Shown here one piece after another: positions 8,363 to 15,886 of a DNA stretch of 40,063 nucleotides; positions within the stretch are counted from its first letter, which is position 1; every line of letters starts with the position of its first letter. The position numbers and the translations under genes are program-made. The notes below the pieces were generated by a model. It saw nothing but the letters and a program-made list of their open reading frames with translations, had not been told where the DNA came from and made no database searches. Source of the stretch: Planctomycetota bacterium (lineage in GTDB: Bacteria; Planctomycetota; GCA-002687715); NCBI GenBank assembly GCA_002687715.1, contig NZBC01000195.1:1-40063 (forward strand), in the 5' to 3' direction.

Positions 8363-9450
8363 CGACATCGACCACCGCGCTGGCCGCGATCTACGATGGG
8401 CCGGGTCGTCCGATGCGACTCGACAGCTACCCGGTTCCAGAGGTGTCCGGGGGTGAGGTGCTCGTCCGCGTCATCTGCTGCACGATCTGCGGGAGTGACC
8501 TGCGCACGATCTCGGGCGCGCGGCCGGCGGCGGAGCCCACGGTTCTCGGCCACGAGATCCTGGGTGAGGTCATGACCGCCGGCGGCGAAGTGTGCTTCTT
8601 CGGGACCGACCGTCCAGTTTCGGTAGGCGACCGCGTTACGTGGGCCGTCGCTGCGTCGTGCGGTCACTGCCGCTGCTGCCAACGCGGGATTCCCCAGAAG
8701 TGCGACTCGCTGTTCAAGTACGGCCACGAGTCTGTGAGCTCCGCGGGACCGTTCAGTGGCGGACTGGCCGAGGTGTGCATCCTGCGTCGCGGCACCGCGA
8801 TCCTGCCCGTTCCGGAAGGGATGGAGGACGTCGTCGCGGCGCCGGCCAATTGCGCGACCGCGACGGCGGTCGCCACGCTGCGAGTCGCCGACCTTCCGCC
8901 GGACGGGACTCTGCTGGTGCAGGGGGGCGGGCTTCTCGGTCTGTCCGTCTGCGGGATCGCGGCGTCACGCGGCGCGCGCGTCCTCGTCGTCGACCCGGAC
9001 GAGAATCGCCGTGGGTGGGCGAAGCGCTTCGGGGCCGAGGCCGCCCGCGCTCCGGATGACGCGGAGCTCGACGCGGTGGTTGCGCAGCTCACCGACGGAG
9101 TGGGGTTCGAAGCCGCCGTGGAAGCGTCCGGCAGCTTGGCGGCACTCGACGATGGCCTCGGACGACTCGCGCTCCGCGGGACGTACGTACTCGCGGGCAC
9201 CGTGTCGCCGACCCCCGGCTGGTCCGTAGATCCCGAACGGGTCGTGCGCCGATTGCTGCGCATCGAAGGCATTCACAACTACACCCCGGACGACCTGGTT
9301 GCCGCGCTCGAGTACTTGGCGACCCAGGGTGCCGGACTGCCGTTTCGTGACGTCGTCGTCGCCAGCTACCGACTGCAGGACCTCGAGGCCGCCGTCGCCC
9401 GCGCCACTCAGCCGGATGCGCTGCGCGTCGCGATCACTCCTGACCCGTGA
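8359..9450 (+). CDS. Zn-dependent alcohol dehydrogenase, phosphonate-catabolism-associated type
   Basis: A 363-residue medium-chain dehydrogenase/reductase. Catalytic zinc ligands are Cys44 (CTICGSD) and His65-Glu66 (VLGHE). Structural zinc cysteines are 101, 104, 107 and 115 (CGHCRCCQRGIPQKC). The cofactor fold has GGGLLGLSVCG at about 196. PQKCDSLFKYGHE, ILRRGTAILPVPEGM and VAAPANCATATAVATLR are close to the family described as putative phosphonate-catabolism-associated alcohol dehydrogenase (TIGR03366). It should oxidise or reduce an alcohol/aldehyde with NAD(P); the substrate is inferred only from family and from coupling to the DUF5690 transporter by a 4-base overlap. A hairpin lies 12 bases after the stop. 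Confidence 0.9.
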   Translation: MTTSTTALAAIYDGPGRPMRLDSYPVPEVSGGEVLVRVICCTICGSDLRTISGARPAAEPTVLGHEILGEVMTAGGEVCFFGTDRPVSVGDRVTWAVAASCGHCRCCQRGIPQKCDSLFKYGHESVSSAGPFSGGLAEVCILRRGTAILPVPEGMEDVVAAPANCATATAVATLRVADLPPDGTLLVQGGGLLGLSVCGIAASRGARVLVVDPDENRRGWAKRFGAEAARAPDDAELDAVVAQLTDGVGFEAAVEASGSLAALDDGLGRLALRGTYVLAGTVSPTPGWSVDPERVVRRLLRIEGIHNYTPDDLVAALEYLATQGAGLPFRDVVVASYRLQDLEAAVARATQPDALRVAITPDP

Positions 9451-9462
9451 CGGTCTCCCCGG

Positions 9463-9488
9463 GGAGCGCGGACCTCCAGGTCCGCTCC
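9463..9488. repeat. Intergenic hairpin element, copy 1 (also a candidate terminator)
   Basis: A stem CGGACC/GGTCCG closed by a TCCA loop, extended outward by GGAG/CTCC after a 2-base bulge. It starts 12 bases after the dehydrogenase stop. There is no T-run, so it is not a classical intrinsic terminator. The same stem recurs at 27586-27615 with loop TTCG, also just after a stop codon. Confidence 0.65.
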
Positions 9489-9549
9489 GGACGACCTGGC
9501 TCCGTTCGTCGCAGATACTGGTGACTCGCATGAACGAGGAATCGACACC

Positions 9550-11061
9550 ATGACCTTCTTCTCACCGCTCCGCGGGTGCTTCCTCCTGACGTTCTGCGTC
9601 GTTCCCCTCTTCGCGCAGGCTGACGGGGCGAAGGTGCGCCCTCCCAACATCGTCTTCCTCCTCGCCGACGATCTCGGCTACGGCGATCTTGGTTGCTTCG
9701 GATCGCCGGTCATCAAGACACCGCATCTCGACCGACTCGCGGCCCAAGGCGTGAAGCTCCAGCAGTGCTACGCGGCGAGTCCCAACTGTTCTCCCGCGCG
9801 CACCGGCATCCTGACCGGCCGCAGCCCGTATCGGGTCGGGATGTACGACTACATTCGCTTCGCCGCGCTTCACATCCCCAAGACCGAGCGGACGATTCCG
9901 GCGCTGCTGCGACAGGCGGGCTACCAGACGATGTTCGCGGGTAAGTGGCACTGCTCGGGTCGTTTCAGGGACGGAACGCAGCCCGGCCCCGGGGACCACG
10001 GATTCGAACACTGGTTCGCGAACGCGCGCAACTTCGGCCGCAACCCGAAGGGCTTCGTACGCAACGGGAAGGCCCTCCCGGTCCAGTCCGGCTGGATGGC
10101 GGAGATCGTGGTCGACGAGACCATCGCGTGGCTTCAACAACGGGACTCCAAGCGTCCGTTCTGCACGTTCCTCTGGTTCAGCGAGCCGCATACTCCGGTC
10201 GTCGCGGCCGAGGAATTCAAGGAGAAGTATCAGAACCCCGCGAGCGATCGCGCAGCTCGATCGCTGCGTTTCGGCGGTGAACAGGTCGTGCGACGTCGTG
10301 CCCAGTGGGACCAGCGGCACCGGTACTTCGGCTGTGTCTCCATGCTCGACCATCACATCGGACGCCTGCTCGCGAAGCTCGATGCGCTGGGGCTGCGGGA
10401 CAACACGATCGTGGTCTTCACGTCCGACAACGGCCCGGAGCATCGGACGCCGACGGCCTTTGGCTCTCCGGGTCCTTCGCGCGGAGCGAAGGGGCACATG
10501 CATGACGGGGGCATTCACGTCCCGGGGATCGTTCGCTGGCCCGGCCGCATCAAGGCCGGTTCGGTCTGTGCGGCTCCGGTCAACGGCACGGACTACCTGC
10601 CGACGCTGTGCAAGGTCGCGGGCGCGCCCATTCCCCAGGATCGTCCGATCGACGGAGCCGACGTCATGCCCGCGCTCACCGCCACGGGAAAGGTCGACCG
10701 CAAGACGGCGATGCTCTGGTGGCTGTGGCACGCACGGGGCAAGAAGCAGGTGGCCATGAGGGATGGGGACTACAAGCTCCTCGCCCACATGACGCCCCAG
10801 GCGGGACCGATCGGCAACGGCGATGCTCGCCCGCCGAAGGGGTGGTCCCCTATGCGCTTCATCAAGGAGAGCCGGCTCGCGGGCTTCGCGCTCTACGACC
10901 TGAAAGCGGACCCGGGGGAGAGTCGCGACTTGCGGACGGTGGATCCGAAGCGGTTCGAGCGCCTGCGCGCGAAGATGGAGAAGCTGCACCGCGAAATCCA
11001 GGCGGAGGGCCCGACCCTCGAGTTGGGCCGCGGCAAGGGGGCGCGGCGCCGGCGTGGTTAG
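9550..11061 (+). CDS. Secreted type I sulfatase (formylglycine-dependent), S1 family
   Basis: A 503-residue sulfatase with a signal peptide ending near residue 25. Metal-binding Asp residues are in NIVFLLADDLGYGDLG (Asp40-Asp41). The formylglycine motif is CSPARTGILTGR at residues 80-91, so Cys80 is the residue that a formylglycine-generating enzyme converts. The later FAGKWHC, FTSDNGPEH and GAKGHMHDGGIHVPGI blocks are also sulfatase signatures. It would cleave sulfate esters from polysaccharides or aminoglycans outside the cytoplasm. No anaerobic maturase or FGE lies in this window. The gene ends head-on with the radical SAM gene: the two stop codons share bases (TTAG at 11058-11061). Confidence 0.93.
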   Translation: MTFFSPLRGCFLLTFCVVPLFAQADGAKVRPPNIVFLLADDLGYGDLGCFGSPVIKTPHLDRLAAQGVKLQQCYAASPNCSPARTGILTGRSPYRVGMYDYIRFAALHIPKTERTIPALLRQAGYQTMFAGKWHCSGRFRDGTQPGPGDHGFEHWFANARNFGRNPKGFVRNGKALPVQSGWMAEIVVDETIAWLQQRDSKRPFCTFLWFSEPHTPVVAAEEFKEKYQNPASDRAARSLRFGGEQVVRRRAQWDQRHRYFGCVSMLDHHIGRLLAKLDALGLRDNTIVVFTSDNGPEHRTPTAFGSPGPSRGAKGHMHDGGIHVPGIVRWPGRIKAGSVCAAPVNGTDYLPTLCKVAGAPIPQDRPIDGADVMPALTATGKVDRKTAMLWWLWHARGKKQVAMRDGDYKLLAHMTPQAGPIGNGDARPPKGWSPMRFIKESRLAGFALYDLKADPGESRDLRTVDPKRFERLRAKMEKLHREIQAEGPTLELGRGKGARRRRG

Positions 11062-12659
11062 ACCGAAGCCGCTTCCTCGCGCGGGGCGGCGACCGCGGTG
11101 TTCTCCTGTCGCCCGATCTCGTCGCTGAGCCGGGTGATGAGGTAGTGCCTGAACTCGCCGAAGTGCAGGTAGAGGGCCATCATCGCGATGGAATAGCGCA
11201 GGCCCTTCGGGTTCCGCCGGAGGAGCTTGCCCAGGGTCCGCCAGAAGCGCCCGCGGTAGCTCTTGGTGATGCCCATGCGGAAGAGGAGGGTGAACAGCCC
11301 CCGCATGTCCCGCAGCACGTACCGGAGGGGGAGCCGGAGCTTCTTCTGGCTGCAGTCGAGGGCGCTGCCCACGTCGAGCACACGTTCGAAGTAGGCGTCG
11401 GGCGCGAAGGACTCGTCGATGACGCGCCGGTAGTCCCGCAGGATGTCGACCCGGGGTCGCAAGGTCTCGAAGTTCAAACCCGAAGCGCCCTGGTCGCCGG
11501 CGCCGTCCGGCGCAAGCTCGAATCCGTCGGAGAGGCGCCCCTCCTTGGCGAGCCGTTTCTGCAGTTGCGTGTTGGGCAGTGCGAACAGCATGCCGACCAT
11601 GTTGACGGGGACTGCACTTGCCTCGATGAGATGAAGGATGCCGTCGGCGACGCCATCGTGCTCGGTGTCGAACCCGACGATGTAGCCGCAATTCACGAAG
11701 ATGCCGTAGGAGTAGATCTTGCGGACGCTGTCCGCGATCGACCGTTTCGTGTTCTGGAGCTTCTGCGTGGCCTTGAGCGTGTCTTCGTCCGGACTCTCGA
11801 TGCCCACGAAGATCGCGGAGAATCCGACGCTCTGCATCATCTCGAGCAGAGTCTCGTTGTCGGAGATGTTGATGGACGCTTCAGTGGAGAACTCGAACGG
11901 CCATCTCTTGCCTTCGAGCCACGTCTTCAGATCGGGGAGGAACGACGACGTCAGCGCTTTCTGGTTGCCGATGAAGTTGTCGTCGACGAAATCCACGTGT
12001 CCTCGGTAGCCCAGCCCGTGCAGACGGTCGAGCTCCGCCAGCATCTGGTCGGTGCCCTTGACGCGCGGCACACGGCCGAACAGCTCGATGATGTCGCAGA
12101 ACTCGCACCGGAAGGGACATCCTCGGGCGTATTGCACGCCGACGTGCAGGTAACGATTGAATTTCAGGAGATCGAAACGGGGAATCGGTGATCCGGTGAC
12201 GTCCGCCAACTCTTCGCCGGCTTCATAGACGTGGCGTAGCGTGCCGCTCTCGAAGTCGGCCAGCCATCGCGGAAGGGTGATCTCGGCCTCGCCCAGCGCG
12301 AGGTACGTGGCGCGGTGGTAGAGGTGGGGGCTCGATGTGGCATCAGGCCCGCCAACCACGATCGGTTTGCCGCGCTCACGTATCAGCTCGATGAGGTCGA
12401 TGAGTGCTGCCTGCTGGGAGATCATGCCTCCGGCGAACACGATGTCGGCCCACTCGATGTCCGTGTCCGTGAGCTCTTCCACGTTGCGGTCGACCAATCG
12501 CAAGTCCCACGATTCGGGAAGAAGCGCGGCGACGGTGATCATCCCCAGGGGCGCCGCGGGGTACCTTGCACCGACGAGCGAACACGTGGCCCGGTAGTTC
12601 CAGAACGACTCGGAGCGAAACTCGGGATAGACAAGGAGGCAACGGGTTGCTGGCTTCAT
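11058..12659 (-). CDS. B12-binding radical SAM protein, HpnP-like (DUF4070)
   Basis: A 533-residue protein. Residues 1-150 form a cobalamin-binding fold (YPAAPLGMITVAALLPESWD, DIVFAGGMISQQ, VVGGPDATSSPHLY). The radical SAM centre is Cys181, Cys185 and Cys188 in RGCPFRCEFCDIIELFGRVP. VDFVDDNFIGN, FEFSTEASINISDN, IFVGIESPDEDTL and ALPNTQLQKRL follow. The C-terminal region matches DUF4070. The closest family I can name is HpnP, the hopanoid C-2 methylase, but related B12-radical SAM enzymes share this layout and no other hopanoid gene is here. ATG 12659 was chosen because MKPATRCLLVYPEFRSESFW is the family start; a longer form from 12710 is not conserved. Confidence 0.88.
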   Translation of the reverse strand: MKPATRCLLVYPEFRSESFWNYRATCSLVGARYPAAPLGMITVAALLPESWDLRLVDRNVEELTDTDIEWADIVFAGGMISQQAALIDLIELIRERGKPIVVGGPDATSSPHLYHRATYLALGEAEITLPRWLADFESGTLRHVYEAGEELADVTGSPIPRFDLLKFNRYLHVGVQYARGCPFRCEFCDIIELFGRVPRVKGTDQMLAELDRLHGLGYRGHVDFVDDNFIGNQKALTSSFLPDLKTWLEGKRWPFEFSTEASINISDNETLLEMMQSVGFSAIFVGIESPDEDTLKATQKLQNTKRSIADSVRKIYSYGIFVNCGYIVGFDTEHDGVADGILHLIEASAVPVNMVGMLFALPNTQLQKRLAKEGRLSDGFELAPDGAGDQGASGLNFETLRPRVDILRDYRRVIDESFAPDAYFERVLDVGSALDCSQKKLRLPLRYVLRDMRGLFTLLFRMGITKSYRGRFWRTLGKLLRRNPKGLRYSIAMMALYLHFGEFRHYLITRLSDEIGRQENTAVAAPREEAASV

Positions 12660-12728
12660 GATCAAGGCCGGGCCCTCGGTGCGAATACTGGCCGGAAGAA
12701 CGCGCCCCACACGTTAACTTGGGGGCCC

Positions 12729-12758
12729 GGGTCGCGCGCCTGCTTTCCAATGCGACCC
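12729..12758. terminator. Inverted repeat downstream of the thioredoxin/HEAT gene
   Basis: GGGTCGC at 12729-12735 pairs with GCGACCC at 12752-12758, with a 16-base loop. It sits 32 bases past the stop of the minus-strand gene ending at 12791 and upstream of the radical SAM start. There is no T-tract, so the terminator role is tentative. Confidence 0.4.
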
Positions 12759-12790
12759 TGGAGGGGCCGGAACAGGGCGGAGGTCTGGGG

Positions 12791-14122
12791 TTACTCGTCG
12801 CCCTTCCAGTACTTGTAGCTGTTGCGCAGGATCTTGTCCTTGCCGAAGATCACGCCGAAGGCCTTGTGCAGCTTGATGTAGCCGCCCCGGCCGTCCTTCT
12901 TCGCTACGGCCGTACCGGTCTTGATCTGAAGCTCGGCCGCACCCACCATGTACTTCAGCTGGTGGTTCTTCTCGTTGGCAACGAGAGCTTGCATCGACGG
13001 AATCAGCGTCTCGTCTCGAAGGTAGGTGTGAGCCCAGATGATGGCGGTCTTCGCCGCGACGCTCCGCCCCTCCTTCTTGAATCGTTTGTGCAGCAGCTCG
13101 CGTACGTCTTCCTGGTCGAGGTAGTAGCCAAGAGAGAGGTAGCAGGCGATGCGGGTCACCTCCCGACGGTCCTTGACCTGCTTGAGCAGGACCTTCTTGA
13201 TCTCTTCCGAGTCTTCGCCGCACGGCCCGAGCGCGCGGAGAATGTCCTTCTTGAGCTCTTTGTCCCTGGCCTTCTGGAAGAGCGACAGCAGCTTCGGTGC
13301 GACCCCGGGGGCCTTCATCTCTTCGAGGCTGACGACGGCGCAGTTCCTGACGTGCTCCGAGGGATCGCGCAGCCACTTCGCCACGGTCGGAGAGGCCCAG
13401 GTGTAGAGGTCCCTGCCGAAAGCGCGAACGCATTCGCCCTTCTCCTGTTCTCTCGTGATGCTCTGGATCGTCAGGTAGAGGATGTCGACCGTGCGCGGGT
13501 CCTCGAGATCGAGCAGTCCGATGACGGATCTGCGCTTGTCTTTCATGGAGCCCCGCTTGACGCTGCGGAGGAGTCCCTTGGTGACCTTGTCCATCCCCTT
13601 GGCGGCTTTGCTGCCATAGAGGATGAGGGCGTTGTTGAGCAGGGTAATGAACGCAGGCTTCTTCAGCTCATACACCTTGGTCATGAAGATCTTGCCGCTG
13701 CCGTCGACGAAGATGTGTTGAGGCACTTTGACTTCGGACTTGTCCAGGAACGTGCTTCGGACGTCGATCTCGTTCTTCGTGAGCTGCTGGCAGTTGAGGG
13801 TGCCGAACCATGGACTCACGGAGACCTTCTTGCCGTCAACGGTTCGGGTCTCTTCTTCGTGGACGTCGAAGCAGGTCGGCAGGAGCACGAACTCCGAGAG
13901 TATGGGGACGATGTCAGGATCGGTGTAGAGGTTCTTCAGCATCCGCTGACACGCGACCTCGGTGCTCGTGTGCATCGAGATCAGCATCGGTTTCCCTTGC
14001 CGCTTGGCTTTGGTCTGCGCCTGCTCGAGCGTCGATTCCCACACGACCCGGGACTGGGCATCCACCGCCGGTGACAGGACCAGGAAGACCGCGATCGGAA
14101 CGAAGCTCACTCGTGCGCTCAT
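12791..14122 (-). CDS. Secreted thioredoxin-fold plus HEAT-repeat protein
   Basis: A 443-residue protein with an N-terminal signal peptide (MSARVSFVPIAVFLVLSP). The first part (residues 25-170) has the layout of the DUF255/thioredoxin-like fold: VWESTLEQAQTKAKRQGKPM, a divergent active-site loop STEVACQRM with only one Cys, and VPQHIFVDGSGKIF. The rest (about 190-400) is helical repeats such as VAKWLRDPSEHVRNCAVVSL, VTRIACYLSLGYYLDQEDV and SVAAKTAIIWAHTYLRDETL, typical of HEAT/armadillo stacks used for protein binding. No redox CxxC is present, so a binding rather than oxidoreductase role is likely. Function unknown. Confidence 0.87.
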   Translation of the reverse strand: MSARVSFVPIAVFLVLSPAVDAQSRVVWESTLEQAQTKAKRQGKPMLISMHTSTEVACQRMLKNLYTDPDIVPILSEFVLLPTCFDVHEEETRTVDGKKVSVSPWFGTLNCQQLTKNEIDVRSTFLDKSEVKVPQHIFVDGSGKIFMTKVYELKKPAFITLLNNALILYGSKAAKGMDKVTKGLLRSVKRGSMKDKRRSVIGLLDLEDPRTVDILYLTIQSITREQEKGECVRAFGRDLYTWASPTVAKWLRDPSEHVRNCAVVSLEEMKAPGVAPKLLSLFQKARDKELKKDILRALGPCGEDSEEIKKVLLKQVKDRREVTRIACYLSLGYYLDQEDVRELLHKRFKKEGRSVAAKTAIIWAHTYLRDETLIPSMQALVANEKNHQLKYMVGAAELQIKTGTAVAKKDGRGGYIKLHKAFGVIFGKDKILRNSYKYWKGDE

Positions 14123-14237
14123 GCGGGAACCCTCAGTGCTCTCCGGACCACGTGCCGGACGCTACGACCAGATTGTCTGTGATTGGGTGGATGTGGATAG
14201 CCTACCGAGGAACGCCGGCTTTCGGGCGTCTCGCGTG

Positions 14238-15782
14238 TCACTGACCGATGGCGTACAGGTGGCTCGCGGTCCGCAGGTAGATCTCGTCGTCGGCGATGGC
14301 TGGGGTCGCCAGGATCTTCTCGCCAAAGTCGTTTCGCGCCAGGACCTCGAGCTTGTCCCCGATCTTGATGACGGTGACGATGCCACGGCTCGAGGCCGTG
14401 ATGAGCTTGTCGCCGGCGGCGATCGGGGACGCGACGTACTGCCCGCGAGCCCCGATCAGCTCGCGGAAGAGCTGCTTGCCGCTCGATGCCTCGAGGCAGG
14501 TCAAGCGGCCACCGTTTCGCAGGAGGTAGATCTTCCCCCGGCAATACAGCGGTGACGGGATCTCCGGGGTTGCGCTGTGGATCTCCCAGGCGACTCTCGA
14601 TGGCCGCGCGTTGCCCTTGGCCCCAGGGCGGATGGCCATGACGATCGGCTTGCTGTCCATGGCGAATCCGGCCATGAACTCCAACCAGTCGCTCTTGCCG
14701 AGGACCCCGTCCTTGTCCTTGTCGAGGTGCTTGAGCCAACCGCCCACCTTGTCCGGGCCGACGGGGAGGGCGGACCCCGACTGGGTCTTCGCCAGATCGG
14801 GCCGAAGGGGGAGCCTGAACCCTTTCGACATCTCCTCGCGCTGGATCTTGCCGTCCTCGTTCTCGTCGTAGTCGTCGAGCGTCATCTTCCAGGTCAGCTC
14901 GGCATCCCACTTCAACTCACCGCGGCCGCCTCGTGCGGCGTCGCTCACGAAGAGGAGCCCCGCGCCGGTCACCGGCACCCCGATCGTCTCGATCGAGAAT
15001 CCTCCCGCCCACCACTTCTCACTGCCCGTGGTGGGGTCGTAGGAGGTCAGTCTCTTCGATCCCAGGACGACGAGTTCGTCGCCGCCGGCGTGGCGCCAGA
15101 TCATGGGTGTCGACCAGCCCGCACTGAACATGGGCCTCGGTTCCTCCCACGCCGTCTTGCCCGTGTCCCGATGCATCGCCAGGATCCGTGAACGCCGGCG
15201 GTTGTCGTCCAGCACCAAGATGACCTTGTCCTGGTAGAGGATCGGTGAGGTCGCCATCCCGTACTGGTTCGTCGGAGGCTTGATCCGACGTTCCCAGATC
15301 CTGGTCCCCTCGTGGTCGTAGCAGAGCAGGCCGTAGGTCCCGAAGTAGGCGTAGACGTGCTTGTCGTCCGCGGCCGGGGTCGGTGCCGCGGGACTGCTCA
15401 TCGAGTGATGCCGTCCCCGCTCTGCAACCGTGATCGGTCGGCGCCACCGGAGCTTGCCGCTCATGCGGTCCACGCAGACCGTCGCCAGCTCTTTCTCGTC
15501 ATCCGGGGACGAGGTGGTGAGGAAGATGCGGTTGCCCCAGATGACGGGGGACGATTGGCCCTCGTCGATGGGCGTCTTCCACCGGACGTTCGAGTCGGGT
15601 CCGAAACGCACTGGTACGGCAGCGTCCATCACCCCCCGACCGTTGGGGCCCCGGAACTGATTCCAGAACACCGCTCCAGTGTCTTGCGCGCTCGCCGGCG
15701 GGCTGGGGGGCTTCTGCGCGTTGCACTCGAGGCACAGAGCCAACAATGCGAGAGCCAGGAGAACGGGGTTCATGGATGCCAT
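14238..15782 (-). CDS. Secreted PQQ-like beta-propeller protein with two EF-hands
   Basis: A 514-residue protein with a signal peptide after MASMNPVLLALALLALCL. Propeller blades are seen as repeated motifs (FRGPNGRGV, VRWKTPIDEGQSSPVIWGNR, GKLRWRRPI, YGMATSPILYQDKVILVLDD, GKTAWEEPRP, GSEKWWAGG, GEKILATPAIADDEIYLRT). These match the PQQ-like domain common in planctomycetes, which usually lacks cofactor-dependent catalysis. Between blades, DDYDENEDGKIQREEM and LDKDKDGVLGKSDWLEF are two EF-hand calcium loops (DxDxDG type). ATG 15782 is preferred because a good ribosome site (GGAAGGA) lies 8 bases upstream. The native ligand is unknown. Confidence 0.9.
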   Translation of the reverse strand: MASMNPVLLALALLALCLECNAQKPPSPPASAQDTGAVFWNQFRGPNGRGVMDAAVPVRFGPDSNVRWKTPIDEGQSSPVIWGNRIFLTTSSPDDEKELATVCVDRMSGKLRWRRPITVAERGRHHSMSSPAAPTPAADDKHVYAYFGTYGLLCYDHEGTRIWERRIKPPTNQYGMATSPILYQDKVILVLDDNRRRSRILAMHRDTGKTAWEEPRPMFSAGWSTPMIWRHAGGDELVVLGSKRLTSYDPTTGSEKWWAGGFSIETIGVPVTGAGLLFVSDAARGGRGELKWDAELTWKMTLDDYDENEDGKIQREEMSKGFRLPLRPDLAKTQSGSALPVGPDKVGGWLKHLDKDKDGVLGKSDWLEFMAGFAMDSKPIVMAIRPGAKGNARPSRVAWEIHSATPEIPSPLYCRGKIYLLRNGGRLTCLEASSGKQLFRELIGARGQYVASPIAAGDKLITASSRGIVTVIKIGDKLEVLARNDFGEKILATPAIADDEIYLRTASHLYAIGQ

Positions 15783-15886
15783 CGAGGGTCCTTCCATCCT
15801 ACTCTCCGAGAATCCGGTTCCTTGCCTCCGAGTCGTGGTCGGCATGGTGCGACGAGTTGTCGGAGGCGTCAACGAGTGAGGTCTGA

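Noticed and set aside
9562..11691. Long minus-strand open frame opposite the sulfatase and radical SAM gene
   Set aside because: Arg-rich, no motif, and it crosses two well-supported genes.
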